DNA from: Anaerotruncus sp. MC2020
GTDB taxonomy: Bacteria; Bacillota; Clostridia; Oscillospirales; Ruminococcaceae
Reading direction: 5' to 3'
DNA: 64,000 bases
NCBI GenBank assembly: GCA_000701945.1
Contig: KL370840.1
Coordinates: 742,796 to 806,795 of the forward strand
Shown one piece after another: positions 34,692 through 43,091 of the stretch (positions within the stretch are counted from its first letter, which is position 1; every line of letters starts with the position of its first letter). A program made the translations under genes and the position numbers. The notes under the pieces were generated by a model that was not told the DNA's origin, searched no databases, and saw nothing but the letters and a program-made list of their open reading frames with translations.

Positions 34692-35600
34692 ATGAAAGAA
34701 AAGGATAAAAAAAGCGTTCCCGCGAACGAGGAGGACGACAAGCTCCACATCTCAAAGAGCGTGTTCCAGACCTCGCGCGAGATGCAGGAAAAAGCCGACG
34801 AGGAGCTCCGCCTCAAGCGCGAGGAGACTCAGCGGAAATATGAGCTGAAAAAGAAAAAAGCCGCGGAGGCTCACGACAAGCGCCTCGAGCAGGAACGACT
34901 CGAGCTGCTGAAGCTGAAAACAGGCGTCATCGACGAGAGCGAGAAGCTCAGCGAGAACGATACCGCGGAGGTCAAGCGCTCCTTCCTGCAAAAGGTGAGC
35001 AGCTTCTTCTACCTCAACAAGTGGTGGCTCAGTATCGCGACTGTGCTCGTTTTCATCGGCGGTCTGCTCGTATACGACCTCGTAACCAAACCGCGCCCCG
35101 ATATGATAGTGCTCATGATAGGCATGAATCAGGAGCTCGGCGAGCAGTCGGAGCTGCAGGACTATCTCTCGCAGTTCACTCCCGACAACAACAACAACGG
35201 CAAGCAGTTCGCCTCGCTGTACTATATCCCCTACACGGGAATAGAGAAGGAGGACTTCGTCAACAGCGTGCCGCAGAAGCTGACCGCTGAGCTGCAATGC
35301 GCCGATTCTGTCGTGATAATCGCGAACAAGGACATCGGTAGCGTGCTGACTCCCGAGGACACCTTCGTCGACCTGACCGAGCTCTACCCCGATAATCCGC
35401 ACGTCAAAGGGTACAGGTTCATGCTCGCGGACACAGACTTCGCGGAGAAGGTCGGCGTGGACAAATCGTTTGTTTCAGACGACTGGTTCATCGCTATCCG
35501 CAAGCCGCAGGACCTCATATACTCCAAGAAGGAGGATATGCAGGAGACCTACGACAAGGACTTCATCGCTTTTGACGCTATCATCAGAGACCTGACCTGA
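34692..35600 (+). CDS. Uncharacterised membrane protein with coiled coil
   Basis: A 302-aa protein. The first 110 residues are highly charged and predicted coiled coil (Lys/Glu/Arg-rich, with KREETQRKYELKKKKAAEA). One membrane helix follows at about residues 121-141 (LSIATVLVFIGGLLVYDLV). The last 160 residues should be extracytoplasmic and look like a folded alpha/beta domain (PDMIVLMIGM, CADSVVIIANKDIG, HVKGYRFMLADTDFAEKVG). GGAGGT precedes the ATG. I do not recognise the family. Confidence 0.75.
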   Translation: MKEKDKKSVPANEEDDKLHISKSVFQTSREMQEKADEELRLKREETQRKYELKKKKAAEAHDKRLEQERLELLKLKTGVIDESEKLSENDTAEVKRSFLQKVSSFFYLNKWWLSIATVLVFIGGLLVYDLVTKPRPDMIVLMIGMNQELGEQSELQDYLSQFTPDNNNNGKQFASLYYIPYTGIEKEDFVNSVPQKLTAELQCADSVVIIANKDIGSVLTPEDTFVDLTELYPDNPHVKGYRFMLADTDFAEKVGVDKSFVSDDWFIAIRKPQDLIYSKKEDMQETYDKDFIAFDAIIRDLT

Positions 35601-35646
35601 ATAAACGGGACGCCGTAAGTCCCGCAAAAAAATATGAGCACCTGCC

Positions 35647-35681
35647 GAGGAGGGACCTTTTCATGAGGGTCCCTCCTCATT
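35647..35681. terminator. Terminator between convergent genes
   Basis: An 11-bp stem GAGGAGGGACC / GGTCCCTCCTC with a 10-base loop, followed by ATTTTG on the plus strand. It separates the coiled-coil gene from the converging alcohol dehydrogenase gene. A very similar hairpin occurs in the repeat at about 43299-43334. Confidence 0.7.
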
Positions 35682-35709
35682 TTGTGCTCATACAAAATGA
35701 TTCAATGTT

Positions 35710-36891
35710 TCACAGCTCCGCCCGTGCCGCGATGCGGTATATCTCCGCGATATCCTCCGCGGAGAGTGCTACGAAGCCGCCTGTTCTTTTTCTTCCGATT
35801 CCGAACTTGTCAACGAGTGCGGGTATGTCCTCCTCGCGTGCGCCGAGCTCCGCGAAATTGATAGGCATACCAATACTGTGCAGGAAGCTCCTGAACCGCT
35901 TTATGCCCTCGAGAGCCGTGACCTCGGGGTGCTCGAAGTCCATCTGACAGCCCCATATCCTCGTCGCAGCCTGTGCGAAGCGGAGCGGGTTGTGCTTGTA
36001 TACGAATTCCATCCACGCGGGCATTATGACTGCCAGTCCCGCGCCGTGAGCGCAGTCATACAGCGCCGAGAGCTCGTGCTCGATGCCGTGGCTGTTCCAG
36101 TCCTGCTCCCTGCCTACGCCGACGATGTTCGTGTGAGCAACAGTTCCCGCCCACATGATGTTGGCGCGGGCGTCGTAGTTGTTGGGGGCGGCGATGACAC
36201 GCGGAGTCTCCTTCACCATTGTCAGCAGCACAGCCTCGCAGAGACGGTCGGTCACCTCGACCTCGGTCGTGTTGGTGAAGTAGCGCTCGAATACGTGAGC
36301 CATGATGTCGGTAGCTCCGCACGCCGTCTGATATGCGGGAAGCGTGCAGGTGAGCTGCGGGTCAAGGATAGAGAAGCGCGGGCGTATGAGGTCGGAACCA
36401 GTGCCGCGCTTGAGTCCGCCGTCCTCCTTTGTTATTACGGAGTCGCCCGAGCCCTCGCTGCCTGCGGCTGCAATGGTCAGCACAGTGCCGACGGGAAGCG
36501 CCGCCTCGGGACGAGCCGCTCCGCTGTAGAAGTCCCAGAAATCGCCGCTGTACGGCACTCCGAGAGCAATAGCCTTTGAGGAATCAATGGTCGAGCCGCC
36601 GCCGACCGAGAGAATGAAGTCGATACCCTCTCTGCGGCAGAGCTCGATGCCCTCGTAAACGAGGGTGTCACGCGGATTGGGCTTAACGCCGCCGAGCTCC
36701 ACGTAGCTCACGCCTGCCTTGTCGAGCGAGGCGCGCACACGTCCGAGCAGACCGCTCCTCTCAGCCGAGCCGCCGCCGTAGTGTATGAGCACCTTCGAGC
36801 CGCCGTGCTTCTTCACGAGCTCGCCTGCCCTGTCCTCTGTATCCCTGCCGAAGACAAATTCGGTCGGGCTGTAAAACTGGAAATTCTGCAT
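35710..36891 (-). CDS. Iron-containing alcohol dehydrogenase
   Basis: A 393-aa NAD(P)-dependent group III alcohol dehydrogenase, similar to butanol dehydrogenases (BdhA/YqhD type). It reduces aldehydes to alcohols during fermentation. Signatures are VLIHYGGGSAERSGLL, FILSVGGGSTIDSSKAIALG (dinucleotide binding) and the metal-binding histidines in ATDIMAHVFERY and YDCAHGAGLAVIMPAW. AAAGGAG lies before the ATG at 36891; an upstream in-frame extension runs into the epimerase gene. It follows that gene almost directly. The exact aldehyde cannot be read. Confidence 0.93.
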   Translation of the reverse strand: MQNFQFYSPTEFVFGRDTEDRAGELVKKHGGSKVLIHYGGGSAERSGLLGRVRASLDKAGVSYVELGGVKPNPRDTLVYEGIELCRREGIDFILSVGGGSTIDSSKAIALGVPYSGDFWDFYSGAARPEAALPVGTVLTIAAAGSEGSGDSVITKEDGGLKRGTGSDLIRPRFSILDPQLTCTLPAYQTACGATDIMAHVFERYFTNTTEVEVTDRLCEAVLLTMVKETPRVIAAPNNYDARANIMWAGTVAHTNIVGVGREQDWNSHGIEHELSALYDCAHGAGLAVIMPAWMEFVYKHNPLRFAQAATRIWGCQMDFEHPEVTALEGIKRFRSFLHSIGMPINFAELGAREEDIPALVDKFGIGRKRTGGFVALSAEDIAEIYRIAARAEL

Positions 36892-36893
36892 AA

Positions 36894-37913
36894 TTATCTC
36901 TCCTTTAGTTCGTTTGTGAGCTTGTCGTATGCGGCTATGACCCTGTCGCACCACTCGTCGAATCCGGGGTCAGCCCTTTGGCAGTCCTCATGCGCGAGGA
37001 CGTACTCCACCGTCCTGCGTATGCCTTGGTCAGCACGGACAGTCGCCGTAAAATCGGGGACTGCGCGCTTCAGCTTGGAGTTGTCGAACACCACCGTGTT
37101 AGCCTTGTCGCCTATGAGCGTGCCCTCAAAGTCATACGGACCTATCGCGTTGAGGAAGTCCGACGGGATATGCCGCGCGTTGAGCTCCACGCCGAGGGCG
37201 TCCGCGATGATGCTGTATATCTGATTCCACGTTACGCTCTCGTCGGAGGTGATATGGAACGCCTGACCTATCGCGTGGATATTGCCTATCAGCCCGACGT
37301 AGCCCTTCGCAAAGTCGCTGTTGTGGGTGATAGTCCACAGGGACGTGCCGTCGCCGTGGATTATGACGGGCTTGCCGTCGCGTATGCGTTTGAGCACCTG
37401 CCAGCTTCCGTTGTCGCCGTGAACTCCGAGCGGCACCGAGCGTTCGTCGTAGGTGTGGCTCGGGCGGACTATCGTCACGGGGAAGCCGTTCTCGCGGTAC
37501 TGCCTCATCAGATACTCCTCGCAGGCTATCTTGTCGCGGGAGTACTGCCAATGTGGGTTCGCGAGGGGAGTGCTCTCCGTTATCCTGTAGTCGGACAGCG
37601 GCTTCTGGTACGCCGACGCGGAGCTGATGTAGATGTACTGCTTCGTCCTGCCAGCGAACAGCCGCACGTCGCGCTCAACCTGCTCGGGCACGAAGCCGAT
37701 GAACTCGCCGATGCAGTCAAAGGTCATATCGCCGAGAGCCTCCGCAGTCCGCTTCTCGTCGCTGATATCGCAGTTTATCAGCTTCACGCCCGCGGGGAGC
37801 TCGCTGCTCCTGCTGCCGCGGTTGAGGAGGTACACGTCCTCGCCCTTTTCGGCGAGCAGACGCGTGATAGCCATGCTGATAGTACCCGTGCCGCCTATCA
37901 ATAATATCTTCAT
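36894..37913 (-). CDS. NAD-dependent epimerase/dehydratase family protein
   Basis: A 339-aa extended short-chain dehydrogenase/reductase. The N-terminal nucleotide-binding loop reads KILLIGGTGTISMAITRLL, with GGTGTIS instead of the usual GxxGxxG. YISSASAYQKP and HWQYSRDKIACEEYL give the Ser and a YxxxK-like YSRDK. VTIVRPSHTYDER follows. The ATG at 37913 has GAGG 11 bases upstream; a GTG at 37925 is in frame but has no site. Homologues are often annotated as UDP-glucose 4-epimerase or CSP41-like; the substrate is unclear. It forms a two-gene unit with the alcohol dehydrogenase. Confidence 0.87.
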   Translation of the reverse strand: MKILLIGGTGTISMAITRLLAEKGEDVYLLNRGSRSSELPAGVKLINCDISDEKRTAEALGDMTFDCIGEFIGFVPEQVERDVRLFAGRTKQYIYISSASAYQKPLSDYRITESTPLANPHWQYSRDKIACEEYLMRQYRENGFPVTIVRPSHTYDERSVPLGVHGDNGSWQVLKRIRDGKPVIIHGDGTSLWTITHNSDFAKGYVGLIGNIHAIGQAFHITSDESVTWNQIYSIIADALGVELNARHIPSDFLNAIGPYDFEGTLIGDKANTVVFDNSKLKRAVPDFTATVRADQGIRRTVEYVLAHEDCQRADPGFDEWCDRVIAAYDKLTNELKER

Positions 37914-37959
37914 TTTTCGGTTCACCTCTTTGATGCGCCTGAGCGCAGCTTATGAACAG

Positions 37960-37988
37960 ATGATACCATATTTTGCCGCAGATTGCAA
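37960..37988 (-). promoter_or_regulatory. Promoter of the epimerase-alcohol dehydrogenase unit
   Basis: On the minus strand, TTGCAA and TATCAT are separated by 17 bases, 47 bases before the epimerase start. Confidence 0.6.
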
Positions 37989-38092
37989 TACTTTTATGCA
38001 AAAGTGTTGATTTGATGTTAAAAATCCGCAAAAAATATCAAGTCTGATAAAATCAGTGACAAATGTAACGGCGGCAGTTACAGATGTTATCT

Positions 38093-38120
38093 TTACTTCG
38101 CGCGGGGAGTGTACTATAAT
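38093..38120 (+). promoter_or_regulatory. Promoter before the small lipoprotein-like reading frame
   Basis: TTTACT and TATAAT are separated by 16 bases, about 30 bases before the ATG at 38151. Confidence 0.6.
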
Positions 38121-38150
38121 AAAGTCAAAGAAAAGGACAGGGGGAATCGT

Positions 38151-38300
38151 ATGAAAAAGCTCTTATGTGGGATAATACCGCTTGTTCTTGTGCTGGTGCT
38201 ATGTACGGGGTGCGGGAGTGTGGATATCTGCCGCAGTCATCTCCGCCGCGATGATAGCGTTCAGCGTTGTGAGAATGAAGAAGCTGAAAGGCGGCAGTGA
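38151..38300 (+). pseudogene. Tiny lipoprotein-like gene, possibly frameshifted
   Basis: The ATG at 38151 is preceded by AGGGGG and starts MKKLLCGIIPLVLVLVLCTGCG, which looks like a lipoprotein signal with a cysteine lipobox. The rest of this frame (about 27 residues, ending at 38300) is Arg-rich and unconvincing. Another frame over the same bases (from about 38221) reads as a second hydrophobic helix followed by RMKKLKGGSD and a stop at about 38301-38303. A single-base change near 38195-38220 would join both into a small two-helix membrane protein. This could be a decayed gene or a real 49-residue peptide. Confidence 0.45.
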
Positions 38301-38329
38301 TTGACACTGCGCGCGTTTTGAGTTATACT
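38301..38329 (+). promoter_or_regulatory. Promoter of the 199-aa gene
   Basis: TTGACA and TATACT are separated by 17 bases, about 24 bases before the ATG at 38353. Confidence 0.85.
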
Positions 38330-38352
38330 GTATGAGGAAAGGGGTGTTTCCT

Positions 38353-38952
38353 ATGGATATACAGGAGCTCAACTGCCTCACGCCCGAGCTGTACGAGATT
38401 CCGAAATACGTGCCGAATCCCGAGCACCGCTTCATCAAGGTCTACTATGCCGAGAAGGAGCAGGAGGTCATAATCGTCGGTGTCGCGGACAACAATTTCA
38501 TCTACTGGCTGTCGGTCACGAAAATGGACGACGTTGAAACAAACGAGAAGATATTCGACTACATCACTACCACCGAGCCGACTATTTTCGGCAGCGAATC
38601 CCACGTCATCGACAAGACGAAGTACAACTACGAGAAGCTCCGCCGTATGTACTGGGCGGAGATAAAGTACGCGGGGAACATCATGTACCACTACAAGGAA
38701 ATGAAGGAGCTCTGCCGCATACGCGAGGCAAACGGCAAATACCTCGAAATCATGCGGTATTACGCCAATCTGCTCCAGACCCGAACGGGCAGTCTCAGCG
38801 CCGACTGCGACCGCAACAGAGGCGTATATCAGCTGCTCAAAAACGAGAGGTATCTGCTCCTCTCCGAGAACGGAAACGTCAGAAAGATGTACAGGCAGCT
38901 CGAAAAGATGTGGTCGAAGATGTACAACGCCTATATGACGGAGGCGCGCTGA
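38353..38952 (+). CDS. Uncharacterised cytosolic protein
   Basis: A 199-aa soluble protein, rich in Tyr, Lys and Glu, with no signal or membrane helix. The start at 38353 (MDIQELN) has GAAAGGGG about 8 bases upstream. The N-terminal half has alternating strands (RFIKVYYAEKEQEVIIVGVADNNFIYWLSVTKM). The C-terminal half is helical with repeated Tyr/Arg. It is flanked by its own promoter and terminator, so it is a single-gene unit. I do not recognise a family and no neighbour suggests a role. Confidence 0.75.
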   Translation: MDIQELNCLTPELYEIPKYVPNPEHRFIKVYYAEKEQEVIIVGVADNNFIYWLSVTKMDDVETNEKIFDYITTTEPTIFGSESHVIDKTKYNYEKLRRMYWAEIKYAGNIMYHYKEMKELCRIREANGKYLEIMRYYANLLQTRTGSLSADCDRNRGVYQLLKNERYLLLSENGNVRKMYRQLEKMWSKMYNAYMTEAR

Positions 38953-38960
38953 TACAGCAA

Positions 38961-38991
38961 AAAAGCCATTGCTAATGCAATGGCTTTTTTT
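38961..38991 (+). terminator. Terminator of the 199-aa gene
   Basis: A 12-bp perfect stem AAAAGCCATTGC with loop TAAT, followed by T7. Confidence 0.92.
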
Positions 38992-39091
38992 GAATGAATT
39001 ATTGCGTTCCCTGCACGGATGCATCTGAAATATCACAGCAGTCAGATACCGCTGTCTTTATATCAAATATTGCGGATTTGTACCATAAATA

Positions 39092-39120
39092 TTGACAATT
39101 TATGAGTTTTGTGTTATGAT
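39092..39120 (+). promoter_or_regulatory. CotH-dockerin gene promoter
   Basis: TTGACA and TATGAT are separated by 17 bases. The leader to the ATG at 39236 is about 110 bases and contains short inverted repeats; I could not match it to a known riboswitch. Confidence 0.8.
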
Positions 39121-39235
39121 TTTACTATATAGATAGGGCACTGGGATATAGAAAAACATGAAGGGGAAAGTTACACCTTTATGCCCGCGATGCTTTGGCA
39201 GCTTGCAGGCAAACAATGAAAAGGAGGACTTTTTT

Positions 39236-41893
39236 ATGGAAAACCGATTTTTTAAGCGTGCTGCGGCAGGAATAGTCAGCCTGTCGGCGGTCATGGGGCT
39301 GATAGGCACAGTACCCGCTGTTCCCGCCAGCGCAGCAGGCACCCTCACTATCAATGAGGTGTGCTCCAAGAACACCAAGAATTCAGCTCCCGACGGAAAC
39401 TTCTACGACTGGGCAGAGATATATAACAGCTCGGGTTCGTCCGTCGATATCAGCGGCTACGGCTTCTCCGACAAGGAGGCTGAGCCGTTCAGGTACAAAT
39501 TCCCCGCGGGCACAGTTGTTCCCGCCAAGGGCAGTATCGTAGTCTACTGCGACAGCAACGCCGCTCTCAACGACGCAAAGATCGCTCCGTTCGGTATGTC
39601 CGCAAGCGGCGAGACTCTCATACTCAGCGACGCCTCGGGCTCGGCTGTGGACACTCTCACCTTTGACGCTCTTGCGACCGATACCTCGTACGGTCAGTAC
39701 CCCGACGGCAGCGGCGAGTATTTCGTGCTCAGCTGCACCCCAGGCAAGGCTAATTCAGCTCCCGAGGGCTCGAATGCGGTACATCTGCCCGAATTCTCTC
39801 AGGACAGCGGCTTCTTCAGCAGCGGCTTCTCGCTGACGATAAAGGCTCCCGAGGGCACAACGGTATACTACACCACCGACGGCAGCGACCCTACAACAGA
39901 ATCAACAAAGTACACTGGTCCCATCGACATCAAGGACATGAGCGACACCGAGAACCGCCTCAGCATGAAGACGGATATCACAGCGAGCGGCGCCACCGCT
40001 CCGCGTGAGCTCATCGACAAGGCTGCGATAGTACGCGCAGTTGCGGTCGACTCGTCGGGACGCGTAAGTGCTCCCGTTACAAAAACGTATTTCGTGGGCA
40101 AGACAGCCTCGGGATACTATAAGGACATGAAGGTCGTATCTCTCGTCACAGACCCCGATAACCTCTTCGGCTACGAGAAGGGCATCTACGTAAGAGGCAA
40201 GACCTACGACGACTACCAGCAGGAGCAGCAACAGCAGCAGCCCGGAGGTCCCGGTCAGGGTCCCGGCGGTTGGCAGATACCCGGCTGGGGCGGCTGGGGC
40301 GGCGGCGGCTTCAACATGATGAACCCGTGGGAGATCCCCGCTAACTATAACCAGAAGGGCAGAGATTGGGAGCGCGTTGCCAGCTTCGAGATGTTCGACA
40401 GCGGCGAGTCCGTTGTCAAGCAGGACGTCGGCATACGTATCAAGGGCGCCGCGAGCCGCAACTCCGTACAGAAGAGCTTCACTATCTATGCCCGTCAGGA
40501 CTACGGTAAGTCCGACCTCGAGTACGACTTCTTTGACGGCACCGCTACCAAGGCTAAGAACGGCAAGACTATCAAGAAGTTCGACAATATCGTCATCAGA
40601 AACGGCGGCAACGACGCGGGCGGATTCTACTTCCGCGACAGTGTCAACCAGCAGCTCGTCTCCGACAGAGCCTTCGCTACTCAGGCGATGAGCGAGTGCA
40701 TACTCTTCATCGACGGCGAATTCTGGGGCATCTACCAGATAACCGAGAAGGTCGGCGACGACTATATCACGTCCCACTACGGAATAGACAAGGACGACGT
40801 CGCTCTCATCAAGAACGGAGACCTCGAGGAGGGCAGAGACCAGGACCTCGAGGAGTGGAACCAGCTCCTTCAGGGCATTGCAAACGGCAGCGTGAGCTAT
40901 GAGCAGTTCTGCGAGAAGGTCGATATACAGAGCTATATGGACTACTTCGCGGCTGAGATATACATAGCGAACTCCGACTGGCCGCAGAACAACGTCGCAG
41001 TATGGCGCTCGAATGCGGTCGACCCCGAGAATCCCTACGCCGACGGCAAATGGCGTATGTTCCTCTTCGATACGGAGCTCGGTCAGGGTATGTACGGCAC
41101 GCAGCAGAACTCCGCAAGTGCCGACAGCTTCAGCCGCATCAGGCAGAACAACAACGAGCACGACTACATGAGCCCCGCCTTCACGAAGCTCATGAGCAAC
41201 AAGGACTTCGCTCTCGCGTTCTCGCGCACCTTCATGGATATCGCGAACTACAACTTCGACACTGAGAAGACCACGGCTGAGATAAACAAGTTCACCAAGT
41301 ACAAGGAACCTGTAACCGATACGTACAAGCGTTTCTCGTTCACAACTCAGGGCGAGTCGAAGTTCCAGCAGGAGGCAAACACAGTAGCTTCATTCTACAA
41401 CAGCAGATTTGACAACGCAGTAAGAACGCTCAATCGGGCAGCCTCGCTCTCGAACGGGCTCAACAGCGTGACCGTTCAGAACGACAGCTCCAAGGGCAAG
41501 ATTAAGCTCAATACACTCAATCTCAGCGAGTCGAGCTGGACGGGCAAGTACCACTCCGACTACGATATGACCGCGACTGCTCAGCCTCTCGAGGGCGCGT
41601 CCTTCGACCACTGGGAGATAACGGGCGCTGAGCTCACCTCGGGCAGCAAGACCTCCGCAACTATCAGCTTCAAGGCGACAGGCAATGTCACCATAAAGGC
41701 TGTATACAGCGGCGAGGCTTCGATGCTCGCGGGCGACTACAACAACGACGGCAAGGTAAGCGTTGCTGACCTCGCGTCTCTCAACAAGTTCGTTCTGGGA
41801 CAGAAGGTCAATATCGTCAATGCCGACGTTGTCAAGGACGGACGTGCTGATATGTTCGACCTCGCACAGCTCAGAAAAATGATAATCGGCTGA
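39236..41893 (+). CDS. Secreted CotH-kinase dockerin protein with lamin-tail domain
   Basis: An 885-aa exported protein. Order: signal peptide (about 1-32, ending ASAAG), lamin-tail domain (about 33-165, LTINEVCSKNTKN, WAEIYNSSG), chitobiase C-terminal-type Ig domain (VYYTTDGSDPTTESTKYTGP), CotH domain (about 290-720; VGIRIKGAASRNSVQKSFTIY, RDSVNQQL, FIDGEFWGIYQITEKVG, FDTELGQGMYG), an InlB-like repeat, and a dockerin (LAGDYNNDGKVSVADLASLN, then GRADMFDLAQL). A Gln/Gly/Trp-rich loop interrupts the protein near residue 325-365. CotH proteins are protein kinases of spore coats; here it is probably cellulosomal. AAGGAGG precedes the ATG. Confidence 0.93.
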   Translation: MENRFFKRAAAGIVSLSAVMGLIGTVPAVPASAAGTLTINEVCSKNTKNSAPDGNFYDWAEIYNSSGSSVDISGYGFSDKEAEPFRYKFPAGTVVPAKGSIVVYCDSNAALNDAKIAPFGMSASGETLILSDASGSAVDTLTFDALATDTSYGQYPDGSGEYFVLSCTPGKANSAPEGSNAVHLPEFSQDSGFFSSGFSLTIKAPEGTTVYYTTDGSDPTTESTKYTGPIDIKDMSDTENRLSMKTDITASGATAPRELIDKAAIVRAVAVDSSGRVSAPVTKTYFVGKTASGYYKDMKVVSLVTDPDNLFGYEKGIYVRGKTYDDYQQEQQQQQPGGPGQGPGGWQIPGWGGWGGGGFNMMNPWEIPANYNQKGRDWERVASFEMFDSGESVVKQDVGIRIKGAASRNSVQKSFTIYARQDYGKSDLEYDFFDGTATKAKNGKTIKKFDNIVIRNGGNDAGGFYFRDSVNQQLVSDRAFATQAMSECILFIDGEFWGIYQITEKVGDDYITSHYGIDKDDVALIKNGDLEEGRDQDLEEWNQLLQGIANGSVSYEQFCEKVDIQSYMDYFAAEIYIANSDWPQNNVAVWRSNAVDPENPYADGKWRMFLFDTELGQGMYGTQQNSASADSFSRIRQNNNEHDYMSPAFTKLMSNKDFALAFSRTFMDIANYNFDTEKTTAEINKFTKYKEPVTDTYKRFSFTTQGESKFQQEANTVASFYNSRFDNAVRTLNRAASLSNGLNSVTVQNDSSKGKIKLNTLNLSESSWTGKYHSDYDMTATAQPLEGASFDHWEITGAELTSGSKTSATISFKATGNVTIKAVYSGEASMLAGDYNNDGKVSVADLASLNKFVLGQKVNIVNADVVKDGRADMFDLAQLRKMIIG

Positions 41894-41902
41894 ATATAAT
41901 GC

Positions 41903-42023
41903 AAAAGGCGACCTTAGTGCTACTCCCCTTAGCGGAAAAAGCGGGCTACCGTGCCGTAAACTAAAGGCATATAATCGGTAACTCGCGAATCCGCCAGAGG
42001 GGGCTCCCCTCGGGTCGCCTTTT
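41903..42023. repeat. Long stem-loop element after the CotH gene
   Basis: AAAAGGCGACC at 41903-41913 pairs perfectly with GGTCGCCTTTT at 42013-42023 over a 99-base loop. That loop contains smaller GC-rich arms (GGGGGCTCCCC). It follows the CotH stop by 10 bases and ends in TTTTCT, so it may terminate transcription. It may also be a palindromic intergenic repeat. No coding sequence is visible inside. Confidence 0.7.
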
Positions 42024-42084
42024 CTGTTGACAAACAATGCCTGTCGGAGTATAATTGTAAAAGGAAATGATTCGGAGGGATACT

Positions 42085-42567
42085 ATGATACGTAAAATAG
42101 AGAGAAACGAGCTGCCCGTCTGCGCAGACGTGGTGCGCAGGAGCTTCATGACCGTCGCCGACGAGTTCGGCTTCACGCCCGAGAATGCCCCTCGCTTCGT
42201 GGCATTCTGCACTACGACAGAGCGCCTTGCATATCAGCTCGACGAGCAGCACCGCCTCATGTTCGCCTACCTCGAGGACGGCGAGATACTCGGCTTCTAT
42301 TCACTGCTCATGGGCGAGGTCGGCGAGTGCGAGCTCGGCAGCCTCTCGGTGCTCCCCGAGTACAGACACAACGGCATAGGCGCGGAGCTCCTCGCACACG
42401 CTATGGATACCGCCCGCAGCATAGGGTGCAGTGTGCTCAGGCTGAGCATAGTCGAGGAGAATCAGGTACTGCGCCGCTGGTACGAGAGCAAGGGCGCTGT
42501 CCACACGGGCACGGAAAAATTCGACTTTTTCCCGTTCACCTGCGGCTACATGAGGATAGAGCTGTGA
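42085..42567 (+). CDS. GNAT family N-acetyltransferase
   Basis: A 160-aa GNAT enzyme of unknown substrate. The core is ECELGSLSVLPEYRHNGIGAELLAHAM (acetyl-CoA loop RHNGIG at about residues 95-100), with LRLSIVEENQVLRRWYESKGAV giving the usual C-terminal block. GGAGGG precedes the ATG at 42085. Its stop overlaps the GTG start of the HD-domain gene, so the two are translationally coupled. Their shared task is unknown. Confidence 0.88.
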   Translation: MIRKIERNELPVCADVVRRSFMTVADEFGFTPENAPRFVAFCTTTERLAYQLDEQHRLMFAYLEDGEILGFYSLLMGEVGECELGSLSVLPEYRHNGIGAELLAHAMDTARSIGCSVLRLSIVEENQVLRRWYESKGAVHTGTEKFDFFPFTCGYMRIEL

Positions 42568-43034
42568 GACACCTCGCCGAGATTTCCCGCGAGGGACGCG
42601 ATATCCTCGCCTCTGACGAGATGCAGAGCACCCGCCGCTTCGTACAGCACGGCAGGGTCAGCGTGTACGAGCACTCGCTGAAGGTCACGGATATGTGCCT
42701 GACGCTCGCTGACGTCCTCCGCATACAGACCGACCGCCGCTCCCTCATACGCGGGGCGCTGCTGCATGACTTCTTCCTCTACGACTGGCACGCCGACGAG
42801 AAGTGGCACCGCCTCCACGGCTATACTCACGCCTCACGCGCGCTGTTGAATGCAATGGCAAGATTCACGCTGAACAGGCGCGAGCGTGACATGATATACT
42901 CGCATATGTTCCCGCTGAATCTTACTCACGTACCGCATTTCCGCGAGAGCGTGCTGCTCTGCACAGCCGACAAGATAGTCAGCACAGCGGAGACGGTCAG
43001 AGGCGTCATGGACAAGCATAAACAGGCACCGTAA
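42564..43034 (+). CDS. HD-domain metal-dependent phosphohydrolase
   Basis: A 156-aa HD-superfamily protein starting with GTG that overlaps the GNAT stop by 4 bases; GAGGAT lies 8 bases upstream. The metal ligands are visible: His in VYEHSLKVTDMC, the His-Asp pair in RGALLHDFFLYDWH, His in HGYTHAS and Asp in CTADKIVS. That is the HDc arrangement H...HD...H...D, so it should be a phosphohydrolase. Substrates of close relatives are nucleotides or unknown phosphates. A longer reading frame upstream lies inside the GNAT gene and is not real. Confidence 0.85.
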   Translation: MRHLAEISREGRDILASDEMQSTRRFVQHGRVSVYEHSLKVTDMCLTLADVLRIQTDRRSLIRGALLHDFFLYDWHADEKWHRLHGYTHASRALLNAMARFTLNRRERDMIYSHMFPLNLTHVPHFRESVLLCTADKIVSTAETVRGVMDKHKQAP

Positions 43035-43091
43035 AAACTGCATTTATACTGAAATATCAGCGCTGAAACAGAAAGAGGCCGCGGGATATGT

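Noticed and set aside
39121..39235. Possible riboswitch in the CotH leader
   Set aside because: I tried to match cyclic-di-GMP and fluoride motifs; the required conserved loops are missing.
39902..41161. 419-codon open frame antisense to the CotH gene
   Set aside because: Antisense shadow; the sense frame has a signal peptide and clear modules.
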